From Lachnospiraceae bacterium (GTDB taxonomy: Bacteria; Bacillota_A; Clostridia; Lachnospirales; Lachnospiraceae), in the NCBI GenBank assembly GCA_017390645.1, contig JAFPAZ010000080.1, positions 1 through 5,283 on the forward strand: a stretch of DNA of 5,283 nucleotides, in the 5' to 3' direction. The position numbers and the translations under genes are program-made. The notes beneath the pieces are model-generated. The model saw nothing but the letters and a program-made list of their open reading frames with translations, ran no database searches and had not been told where the DNA came from. This document shows, piece after piece, positions 1-5,283 of this stretch (within the stretch, counting starts at the first letter, position 1; each line of letters starts with the position of its first letter).

Positions 1-1466
1 ATTTCATCCTCAAATGTTTTAAGTTCTGTCTCCAGATTACGAATTCGGGTCCCTAAGTTACTACCAAAGAAAAATGCAAGTGCAGAGAACACAAGCACAA
101 TAAGTCCCGGCACCAATGAAACTGCCAGCAATATGCCACCAAATAGCAATAAAACTGCCGAAAGAATCATACATTTTTTCTTATTCGAAACCATATTCTC
201 CCTATCTTTTTTTCTACGCTCTGCCTTCCCCCGCAATTCTTCCAATTCAGAATAGTTTCCCAATTCAATATTTTTATTCATCCCAAGAGTTTTTCCATCC
301 TCAAGAGCCTTCTTAGAACCTGATAATGTTCCCGGCTCAGGATGTTCTTCCATCAACAAAGATTCATAATCCAACTGTTTTTCCTGTTCCAAAAGAGAGG
401 TTTCTTCTTCTTTGATTTCCGCAAGACGTTGCCTTTGCTGCTGCATTTCTTTGTTTTTTCTTTCTTCCCCCTCCGGGTCAAAATCCATTTGCATTTCATT
501 CTTTCTTTTTATTTTTTCCTCTTGCTGCTCTTTTAATTCCTGAAGATTTTTTACTTGAGTTTCCATAATTGCCTCTTCTTTGGCAATCCACTCCTTTAAT
601 GTCTGGCAGCGTTCTTTATGCTCTTGGGTAACAAAAAGATTTTCCTTATAGTACACTTCTTTATTTTTTATGGCAGTCTCTTCTTCTTCACTATATTGCA
701 ATAATTCTTTGTTTTTTTGAAGTTCTAATATTTCTTTTATCCTTCGGATTTCTTCTGCTTTTTCCCGGGATTTTTGTTTTTTCTCCTCTATGGAAGCCGT
801 AATTTCCTTTTGTTCCTCTTCTTTCGCCAGAAGATGGTTTCTCTCCTTTAAAAGCTCCTCAACCTTTTCTTTTCTACGAATCAGTTCTCCGGTTTTTTCA
901 CTTTTCGAAATCAGTTCCTCTTTCGCTGTTAAAAGACGTTTGAGCACCAGTTCCATGGAGACTTCTTCCTCCATGCCATTGGAAAGGTTTGATATCTTCT
1001 CTGCCACAGAGTCCTTGTCGCCACTTCCGGAAATCATTCCAGTATTTTGTATAAAAATAGTTTTTTCAAAGGCCCCTAAATCCATGTCCAGAAATTGCTG
1101 TCCAAGTTCCACGTCTTTAGAAACCTTAATCTCTTCCCCACTATTTAAATGAATCAAATGAACCTTATCCCCGGCAGCGGTCTTTCCAAACGACTTCTCT
1201 AACCGGTAAGAAGAATCCCCCACTTGAAATTCTATGGCTCCCTCCATCTTACTTTCATCCCACGGAAGATATTTTTTTCGAAGGTTTTTACTGATGTCAT
1301 TGCCTCCGGGAACTTTACCATAAAACATCATCTTAATAAATGCCATGATGGTAGATTTTCCTGCCTCATTTTCCCAAACAAGGTTTGTAAAACCCGGTTC
1401 TAATTCCAGACTAACGTTCTTTAGCCCACCAAAAGATTTTATGATTATTTTATTGATCCACATCAT
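1..1466 (-). CDS. YhaN/SbcC-like coiled-coil AAA ATPase with membrane hairpin (3' part off the window)
   Basis: This is the N-terminal 488 residues of a Rad50/SbcC-type ATPase; the gene continues past the left edge. The start MMWINKIIIKSFGGLKN leads into a P-loop at residues 31-39 (WENEAGKST) and a Q-loop in the segment FEKTIFIQ (Q140). From about 175 to 420 it is a Glu/Lys/Gln-rich coiled coil. Residues 432-469 are strongly hydrophobic, with a Pro-Gly turn in the middle, and look like two membrane helices. The second ATPase half (signature motif, Walker B) should lie off the window. A GGAGG at 1473-1477 sits 6 bases before the ATG at 1466; a second in-frame ATG at 1463 is possible. The gene overlaps the end of the nuclease gene by 17 bases, so translation is probably coupled. 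The family is SbcC-like, and Bacillus YhaN is the closest type I recognise. The partner is the neighbouring YhaO-like nuclease. One oddity is that the first P-loop glycine is Trp31. The family is confident; the substrate is unknown. Confidence 0.88.
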   Translation of the reverse strand, partial: MMWINKIIIKSFGGLKNVSLELEPGFTNLVWENEAGKSTIMAFIKMMFYGKVPGGNDISKNLRKKYLPWDESKMEGAIEFQVGDSSYRLEKSFGKTAAGDKVHLIHLNSGEEIKVSKDVELGQQFLDMDLGAFEKTIFIQNTGMISGSGDKDSVAEKISNLSNGMEEEVSMELVLKRLLTAKEELISKSEKTGELIRRKEKVEELLKERNHLLAKEEEQKEITASIEEKKQKSREKAEEIRRIKEILELQKNKELLQYSEEEETAIKNKEVYYKENLFVTQEHKERCQTLKEWIAKEEAIMETQVKNLQELKEQQEEKIKRKNEMQMDFDPEGEERKNKEMQQQRQRLAEIKEEETSLLEQEKQLDYESLLMEEHPEPGTLSGSKKALEDGKTLGMNKNIELGNYSELEELRGKAERRKKDRENMVSNKKKCMILSAVLLLFGGILLAVSLVPGLIVLVFSALAFFFGSNLGTRIRNLETELKTFEDE

Positions 1467-2643
1467 AACCAACCTCCGTGTAAAACGCTTTTAATCCAAT
1501 GGATAAGGCCTCCTCTAAAACAGATTGTTTCTTCGTGTCTCCCTTACTTTCCGCTTCCATTATGGCTTTTCGCATTTTCGCCACAAACATACCTTTTAAG
1601 GTACGCTGTTTTGCCACCTGATCATAATCCACTGCAATTCTTGTCTTATCCTTTATTTTTAGAAAAAACACTTCTGAAAGCCAGCTTTTGATTCCTTCCG
1701 GATTTAATACCACATTTTCCGGCATATCTCCGGTAAATACTACTTTATAAAGATTCTCTCGCCAGTTTTCAAAATCCAATGTTTCCAATTCCTTCTGAAG
1801 AGCTTTTGCAATTTCCTCTTCACTGACAACTTCTTCTTTCATTTGTTTTCCAGGTTCAAACTTTACTTCTAAATATTTACGGTTCCCCACTTTCCGGAAA
1901 GAAAAATCCGGTTCTAATTCATAAAAGGAATTTTTTTTAATTTCTCCTACATAGACTCCCTTTTCTCCTAATTCATCAAACCCTCTGCCATCATGATTTC
2001 CACAATAGCTATAATAAGTATTTCCGGCCTTTTTTACCTCGCTGCGAAGATGTATATGTCCCAAGGCCAGATAATCAAGACCTGAATTTTCTATCTGCTT
2101 TACGGTAATAGGATTATAGTTACTGCCTGTAACAGAGGACACCAGATCTCCATGCAAAACTCCAAGATTCAAATAATCATTTTTCACATAGCCAATGGCT
2201 TCTTCCTTCTTCTTTAGCAATGGAATCTCCTGATTCACCCCCTGAAATGCTGCCCCAAACACATTTACCTGTAATTCTTCAATGGCAACACATTCATATG
2301 CCCCCTTAAAAATAGTAACATTCTCCGGCCACTTTGCCGTCATGTAGCAAGAATCCAGGCAAATATAATCATGATTTCCCGGTGCAATAAAAATTCTGGT
2401 TTCAGGTATTTTCTCCATCTGCTCAATTACCTGCTGAACCAAGTCCTTATCCGGAGTTGGCTGATCAAACAAATCACCGGAAATGAAAAGTATGTCCGCC
2501 TTTTCTTCCTCGCAAAGTGCAAGAATCTTATAAAAGGATTCCCTGATTTCCATCTTCCGTTTTCCACCTAAATGCCCCAAAGAACGGATATCCGAACCTA
2601 AATGTGCATCTGCACAATGAATGATTTTCATTCTCCTACTCAC
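1450..2643 (-). CDS. YhaO/SbcD-like DNA repair metallophosphoesterase (Mre11 family)
   Basis: The 397-residue protein carries all the calcineurin-like phosphoesterase motifs in order: DxH (D12, H14), GD (G56-D57, in ISGDLFD), GNHD (89-92), H163 (in GVLHGD) and GHIH (194-197). These residues bind the two metal ions of Mre11/SbcD nucleases. The segment GRGFDELGEKG (218-228) is typical of SbcD/YhaO proteins just after the catalytic core. The C-terminal 170 residues are the less conserved capping region. The length is close to Bacillus YhaO (about 400). Expected role: metal-dependent DNA end processing together with the downstream SbcC-like ATPase. The start is uncertain. The longest form uses GTG at 2643, preceded by GAGGG only 2 bases away. 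ATG at 2631 gives MKIIHCADAHLGS, which fits the usual family N-terminus, but its nearest AGGAG is only 1 base away; a GGAAGTGA further upstream may serve it. It follows pncB by 10 bases and overlaps the ATPase gene, as an operon. Confidence 0.92.
   Translation of the reverse strand: MSRRMKIIHCADAHLGSDIRSLGHLGGKRKMEIRESFYKILALCEEEKADILFISGDLFDQPTPDKDLVQQVIEQMEKIPETRIFIAPGNHDYICLDSCYMTAKWPENVTIFKGAYECVAIEELQVNVFGAAFQGVNQEIPLLKKKEEAIGYVKNDYLNLGVLHGDLVSSVTGSNYNPITVKQIENSGLDYLALGHIHLRSEVKKAGNTYYSYCGNHDGRGFDELGEKGVYVGEIKKNSFYELEPDFSFRKVGNRKYLEVKFEPGKQMKEEVVSEEEIAKALQKELETLDFENWRENLYKVVFTGDMPENVVLNPEGIKSWLSEVFFLKIKDKTRIAVDYDQVAKQRTLKGMFVAKMRKAIMEAESKGDTKKQSVLEEALSIGLKAFYTEVGYDVDQ
1473..1477 (-). promoter_or_regulatory. 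ribosome binding site of the YhaN-like gene inside the nuclease gene
   Basis: GGAGG lies within the last codons of the YhaO-like gene and 6 bases before the ATG at 1466 (9 before the ATG at 1463). It supports an overlapping, translationally coupled start for the ATPase. Confidence 0.75.
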
Positions 2644-2653
2644 TTCCCTCTTT

Positions 2654-4111
2654 TTATTTCTTATCCTTACTGCTTCTTTGTTCCAATAATTTATTTTTTA
2701 ATTCAAATAAAGGAAGGGACAAATCCACATAAACTTCCTGAGGATTCACAAGACGTCTGCTCTCCTCCCATAAAGTATCTAATTCTTTTTTACACTTTTC
2801 CCGCATTTTAATAACAGAAGGACTCTTATAAACACACTGTCCCTTCTTAAAAACAGGAACCAACAATTCTCGCACTTCATAAGTTCCACCTTTTAAAGTG
2901 CTTCTTTTCCAGGTGTCCACCGGATCAAAAATTTCAATGTCCTTTGTGGGATCATAAGTTTCCTTAGCCAAGGCAATCAGATCTGCCTTAATTTTTCCGG
3001 ATTCTTTATCGTAAAAACGAAATACCGTCTTATTTCCCGGATTTGTGATTTTCGCCGGATTTTCAGATACTTTTATCTTATTTTCCACTGTCCCGTCTTC
3101 CTTAAGAATGGCCGCCAATTTATATACACCACCAAAGGCCGGACAATCCTTAGAGGTAATCAGATTGGTTCCCACTCCCCAGGAATCAATTCTTGCCCCC
3201 TGCATATTTAAACTGTCAATTAAATATTCATCCAAATCACTAGAAGCACAAATCACCGCATCCTCGAAACCTGCCTCATCCAGCATCTTTCTCGCTTTCT
3301 TGGAAAGATAAGCCAAATCTCCACTATCTAGACGGATGCCATACTGACCAAAGGTTACCCCTTGCTCTTTTTTCTCCCGGAACACACGGATAGCATTTGG
3401 GACTCCTGATTTTAAGGTGTCATAGGTATCTACCAATAAAATACAGTTTTGTGGATATTTATTGGCATATTCCAAAAAAGCGGTGTATTCGTCTTTAAAG
3501 CTCATAATCCAGCTATGGGCATGGGTTCCCATTACCGGTAAATCAAACATCTTGCCGGCCAGCACATTGGACGTACCATTCAATCCTCCAATCACCGCTG
3601 CCCTGGCTCCATAAATACCGGCATCCGGTCCCTGGGCTCTTCTTAAGCCAAATTCCATCACCACCGCATCCTTTGCCGCAAAACAAACCCTGGATGCCTT
3701 GGTAGCAATGAGACTCTGATGATTGATGATATTTAGCAGGGCGGTTTCCACTAACTGCGCCTCCATAACCGGTGCTACCACTTTCATCAATGGTTCCCTT
3801 GGAAATACTACCGTTCCTTCTTCCACCGCGTAAATATCCCCGGTAAAATGAAATCCCATTAAATACTCTAAAAACTCTTCACTAAATATTCCAAGTTCCC
3901 GAAGATACTCCACATCATCATAAGTAAATGAAAGTTCCTTTATATAGGTAATTGCCTGTTCCAATCCCGCCGCTATGGCATAACCGCCGTTAGAAGGATT
4001 CTTCCGGTAAAACAAATCAAACACCACTGTTTCATTCTTCTGATTACAAAAATATCCCTGCATCATGGTAAGTTGATATAAATCTGTTAATAAAGTTAAA
4101 TTCCTGGCCAT
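2654..4111 (-). CDS. pncB: nicotinate phosphoribosyltransferase
   Basis: PncB joins nicotinate to PRPP, with ATP hydrolysis, giving nicotinate mononucleotide in the cytosol. It is the entry step of the Preiss-Handler NAD salvage route. The 485-residue product has the family landmarks: LLTDLYQLTMMQGY at 7-20, NGGYAI at 41-46, EFGLRRAQGPDAG at 153-165, GTHAHSW at 195-201 with the conserved (probably phosphorylated) His199, LVDTYDT at 226-232, RLDSGDL at 260-266 and SWGVGTNL at 310-317. The length matches Firmicutes PncB (about 490). I chose ATG at 4111 because GGAGG at 4118-4122 lies exactly 6 bases upstream and the conserved sequence begins there. The in-frame ATG at 4162 would add 17 residues (MMQNESVKQK...) but has only a weak AAAG-type site. 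It is the first gene of the three-gene operon, behind an unusually long leader of about 310 bases. All key motifs are intact. Confidence 0.97.
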   Translation of the reverse strand: MARNLTLLTDLYQLTMMQGYFCNQKNETVVFDLFYRKNPSNGGYAIAAGLEQAITYIKELSFTYDDVEYLRELGIFSEEFLEYLMGFHFTGDIYAVEEGTVVFPREPLMKVVAPVMEAQLVETALLNIINHQSLIATKASRVCFAAKDAVVMEFGLRRAQGPDAGIYGARAAVIGGLNGTSNVLAGKMFDLPVMGTHAHSWIMSFKDEYTAFLEYANKYPQNCILLVDTYDTLKSGVPNAIRVFREKKEQGVTFGQYGIRLDSGDLAYLSKKARKMLDEAGFEDAVICASSDLDEYLIDSLNMQGARIDSWGVGTNLITSKDCPAFGGVYKLAAILKEDGTVENKIKVSENPAKITNPGNKTVFRFYDKESGKIKADLIALAKETYDPTKDIEIFDPVDTWKRSTLKGGTYEVRELLVPVFKKGQCVYKSPSVIKMREKCKKELDTLWEESRRLVNPQEVYVDLSLPLFELKNKLLEQRSSKDKK

Positions 4112-4117
4112 TTTCAT

Positions 4118-4122
4118 CCTCC
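4118..4122 (-). promoter_or_regulatory. ribosome binding site that fixes the pncB start
   Basis: GGAGG on the minus strand lies 6 bases before the ATG at 4111. It abuts another ATG at 4117 directly, which is too close to use, and lies inside the longer reading frame that begins at 4162. It therefore decides for the 485-residue PncB. Confidence 0.8.
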
Positions 4123-4243
4123 CGCATCTGCTCTTTTGCTTCACTGATTCGTTTTGCATCATTTTCTTTGGTTTTATTTTTTTATTTTATCCCCATTGGT
4201 TTCATTCTATTTTCGATTTTACCTTAAAAGCCCTAAAACTACA

Positions 4244-4274
4244 AGTAGCTGATTAGAGATTCTAATCAGCTACT
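4244..4274 (-). terminator. perfect 14-bp hairpin in the pncB leader, possible attenuator
   Basis: The 14-base arms (4244-4257 and 4261-4274) are perfectly complementary around a 3-base centre. On the minus strand the hairpin is followed by TTGTAGTTTT, a loose T-rich stretch, while the plus-strand side is less T-rich. It sits between the structured leader element and pncB, where the expression platform of an attenuator would be. The T-tract is imperfect, so it may instead be a DNA-binding palindrome or an RNA-stabilising hairpin. Confidence 0.5.
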
Positions 4275-4322
4275 AACTATTATTCATATAAAAAAATTTT
4301 CTTGGAGCAAATATATATTATT

Positions 4323-4406
4323 AAAAATTCAAACCTGTAGGCGGTGAAACCATACAGCCCCTTCGGTCATGTCCGTCGGTGAAAACTTTCATGAGTTGAA
4401 TTTTTT
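4323..4406 (-). ncRNA. candidate structured leader RNA (three-way junction), class unknown
   Basis: Read on the minus strand, AAAAATTCAA (4405-4396) pairs perfectly with TTGAATTTTT (4332-4323), closing a junction of two hairpins. The first is TCATG/CATGA (4394-4390 with 4371-4367) around an 18-base loop. The second is CTGTA/TACAG (4357-4353 with 4339-4335) around a 13-base loop that can also form GGT/ACC. Both loops contain the same octamer TTTCACCG (4384-4377 and 4349-4342). The joining segment CCGAAGGGG (4366-4358) is GC-rich inside an AT-rich region and could pair with the loops. The element lies about 15 bases downstream of the predicted transcription start of pncB, as expected of a riboswitch or cis-regulatory RNA. 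The plus strand would fold similarly and ends in six T residues, but I see no promoter for it there. Structure is by eye; function is inferred. Confidence 0.55.
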
Positions 4407-4426
4407 CTGTCCCTTAACTTGTGTTT

Positions 4427-4455
4427 ACTATAACTGATTCCAAAATTTTTTTCAA
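4427..4455 (-). promoter_or_regulatory. sigma-A-like promoter of the pncB operon
   Basis: On the minus strand, TTGAAA (4455-4450) and TATAGT (4432-4427) are separated by exactly 17 bases; each box matches the consensus at 5 of 6 positions. Transcription would begin near 4420, leaving a leader of about 310 bases before pncB that starts right before the structured element. A weaker alternative closer to the gene (TTGTAG at 4244-4239, 17 bases, TAAAAT at 4221-4216) has a poor -35 and would skip the element. Confidence 0.65.
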
Positions 4456-4499
4456 TCAAAAAGGTGTGAAACGTAAAAAAAATTGCGTGAACTGCAGAA

Positions 4500-4547
4500 T
4501 TTCATATTTTGTTCTTTTTTGCGGTGTTTTTTGTTTCATATTTGTTC
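4500..4547 (+). repeat. short direct repeat, TTTCATATTTTGTTC-like
   Basis: TTTCATATTTTGTTC at 4500-4514 recurs as TTTCATATTTGTTC at 4534-4547, differing by one T. The starts are 34 bases apart, roughly three helical turns. The pair lies between the two divergent promoters and could be paired protein-binding sites, though AT-rich DNA makes chance repeats likelier. Confidence 0.35.
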
Positions 4548-4574
4548 ATAAATTATTCATTTTTTAATTTTGCA

Positions 4575-4613
4575 ACAAACAAACAGAATCAGTAACAATT
4601 TCTGTTTTTTTGT
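4575..4613 (+). repeat. AT-rich inverted repeat upstream of the P-loop gene promoter
   Basis: AAACAGAA (4581-4588) pairs with TTCTGTTT (4600-4607) around an 11-base loop. After one mismatch the pairing extends outward to 4575 and 4613. The right arm is T-rich, so on the plus strand it resembles a weak terminator, but no gene is seen ending there. It lies 22 bases upstream of the -35 box and could equally be an operator. Confidence 0.35.
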
Positions 4614-4635
4614 CAATATTTTTGCGAATTAATTG

Positions 4636-4663
4636 TTGACTATTTTTTTTCATGTTGTATAAT
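4636..4663 (+). promoter_or_regulatory. strong sigma-A-like promoter of the P-loop gene
   Basis: TTGACT (4636-4641) and a perfect TATAAT (4658-4663) are 16 bases apart, and the spacer contains a run of eight T. Transcription would start near 4670, giving a leader of about 56 bases before the ATG at 4726. Confidence 0.8.
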
Positions 4664-4725
4664 TGTAATGTACTATATCTTTAAATAAATAATGATAAAA
4701 AATATAGATAATGGAGTGAAAACCA

Positions 4726-5283
4726 ATGAAAAAATTAATCCTTGTAACTTCTCCACCAGCTTGTGGAAAAACATTTATTTCAAAAGAACTATCAAAAGCA
4801 TTAAAGAATATCGTATACTTAGATAAAGACACTTTGATTGGACTTTCCAAGCAGATTTTCGTTGTAGCAGGGGAAGAATATAATCGTAGTTCTGACTTCT
4901 TCCAAGAGAACATTCGTGATTATGAATATAATGTTATTCTAGACTTAGCTTTTGAAGCTTTGGATTACGCGAATATGGTATTAATCAATGCCCCATTCAC
5001 CGAAGAAATCCGTGATTTGGAATGGATGGCAAACTTACGTAAAACTTTAGCAGGAAAAGGTGCTGAATTAGTTCTTATCTGGGTAGAGACAGACCCTGAA
5101 GTTTGTCGTCAGCGTATGATTAAGAGAAATTCAGATCGTGATACCTGGAAACTGGAAAACTGGGATGAATATATTGCCAGCTGCGATTTCACCAGACCAG
5201 CCGATATTCCGGAATTAGTGGTATTCCCTAATTCTTCTGATGAAGAATATAAGAATTCCCTTGAAAAAACAGCGAAATATATC
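4726..5283 (+). CDS. small P-loop NTPase, kinase-like (partial, C-terminus off the window)
   Basis: The visible 186 residues form a small P-loop NTPase resembling nucleoside/shikimate-kinase or Zeta-toxin-type phosphotransferases. Beta-1 and the P-loop are at 4-16 (LILVTSPPACGKT), with Ser9 where the first Walker A glycine normally stands. LDKD at 32-35 resembles the acidic substrate-binding turn of small kinases. VLINAPF at 86-92 fits the Walker-B-like strand. CRQRMIKRNSDRD at 127-139 is an Arg-rich stretch typical of a LID. The ATG at 4726 is preceded by GGAG at 4713-4716 with 9 bases between, and a strong promoter lies 63 bases upstream of the ATG. Arginine is mostly CGT here, whereas the minus-strand genes use mainly AGA/AGG/CGG/CGA, which suggests higher expression or a different origin. 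The substrate is unknown. It is divergent from pncB and not obviously linked to it. It probably ends soon after the window edge, judging by the family size of about 180-210 residues. Confidence 0.82.
   Translation, partial: MKKLILVTSPPACGKTFISKELSKALKNIVYLDKDTLIGLSKQIFVVAGEEYNRSSDFFQENIRDYEYNVILDLAFEALDYANMVLINAPFTEEIRDLEWMANLRKTLAGKGAELVLIWVETDPEVCRQRMIKRNSDRDTWKLENWDEYIASCDFTRPADIPELVVFPNSSDEEYKNSLEKTAKYI

Larger units (their letters stand above)
4112..4725. other. divergent intergenic region, no protein gene seen
   Basis: These 614 bases separate pncB from the divergent P-loop gene and are very AT-rich. I see no credible coding sequence on either strand. The region holds a minus-strand promoter with a long leader RNA (candidate three-way junction and a hairpin), then an AT-rich stretch with a near-perfect direct repeat and an inverted repeat, then the plus-strand promoter. 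A minus-strand open frame that runs from inside the P-loop gene into this area is a shadow, not a gene. Confidence 0.8.

Noticed and set aside
116..1152. Plus-strand open frames at 116-316, 342-536 and 790-1152
   Set aside because: They lie antisense to the coiled-coil ATPase, are rich in Phe/Ser from reversed Glu/Lys codons, and lack ribosome binding sites and recognisable domains.
2371..3311. Plus-strand open frames at 2371-2571, 2602-2811 and 3045-3311
   Set aside because: They are shadows of the nuclease and PncB genes, whose family motifs are clear on the minus strand.
4112..4162. N-terminal extension of PncB starting at ATG 4162
   Set aside because: The added 17 residues do not look like the family start, and the only strong ribosome binding site is at 4118-4122, which serves ATG 4111.
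4335..4357. Resemblance of the GCGGTGAAA hairpin to group II intron domain V
   Set aside because: Domain V needs a longer stem with the AGC/CGC triad, a two-base bulge and a GNRA loop. Here the flanking stem is only 5 bp, no triad is present and no intron-encoded protein is nearby.
4323..4406. T-box, FMN, purine, TPP, SAM, ZTP, c-di-GMP or hammerhead identity for the leader element
   Set aside because: None of the conserved core strings I know for these classes is present on either strand. I therefore left the class open.
4650..4913. Minus-strand open frame of 87 codons
   Set aside because: It is antisense to the start and promoter of the P-loop gene, with no ribosome binding site and no recognisable content.
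1..5283. CRISPR array, tRNA, rRNA or insertion sequence
   Set aside because: I saw no regularly spaced repeats, tRNA-like cloverleaf, rRNA segments, transposase or terminal repeats.

Overview
The window looks like a low-GC Firmicute, probably a Clostridia/Lachnospiraceae-type gut anaerobe. The reasons are AT-rich intergenic DNA, strong GGAGG-type ribosome binding sites, sigma-A-like promoters, and a Firmicutes-type nicotinate phosphoribosyltransferase next to a YhaO/YhaN-like pair. This assignment is by protein resemblance and composition only; no database was searched.

Layout. Positions 1-4111 hold three genes on the minus strand, read right to left: nicotinate phosphoribosyltransferase (pncB, 2654-4111), an SbcD/Mre11-like metallophosphoesterase of YhaO type (1450-2643), and an SbcC/Rad50-like coiled-coil ATPase of YhaN type (from 1466, running off the left edge). 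pncB and the nuclease gene are 10 bases apart. The nuclease and ATPase genes overlap by about 17 bases, so all three are very probably one operon. Positions 4112-4725 are a 614-base divergent intergenic region. From 4726 a plus-strand gene encodes a small P-loop kinase-like protein that runs off the right edge.

How it fits together. PncB makes nicotinate mononucleotide for NAD salvage. The YhaO- and YhaN-like proteins would form an Mre11-Rad50-type nuclease/ATPase complex. The ATPase carries a two-helix membrane hairpin within its coiled-coil region, which suggests a membrane-attached complex. The small P-loop protein is transcribed divergently from its own strong promoter and has no visible functional link to the operon.

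The most interesting part is the long pncB leader. A good minus-strand promoter (TTGAAA-17-TATAGT, 4427-4455) would start transcription near 4420, about 310 bases before the pncB start codon. Just inside that transcript (4323-4406) is a compact predicted three-way junction: a perfect 10-bp closing stem and two hairpins that both carry the octamer TTTCACCG. It is followed by a perfect 14-bp hairpin (4244-4274) that could act as an attenuator. I could not match it to any riboswitch class I can recall, so it is reported as a candidate structured leader RNA of unknown class, possibly sensing an NAD-pathway metabolite.
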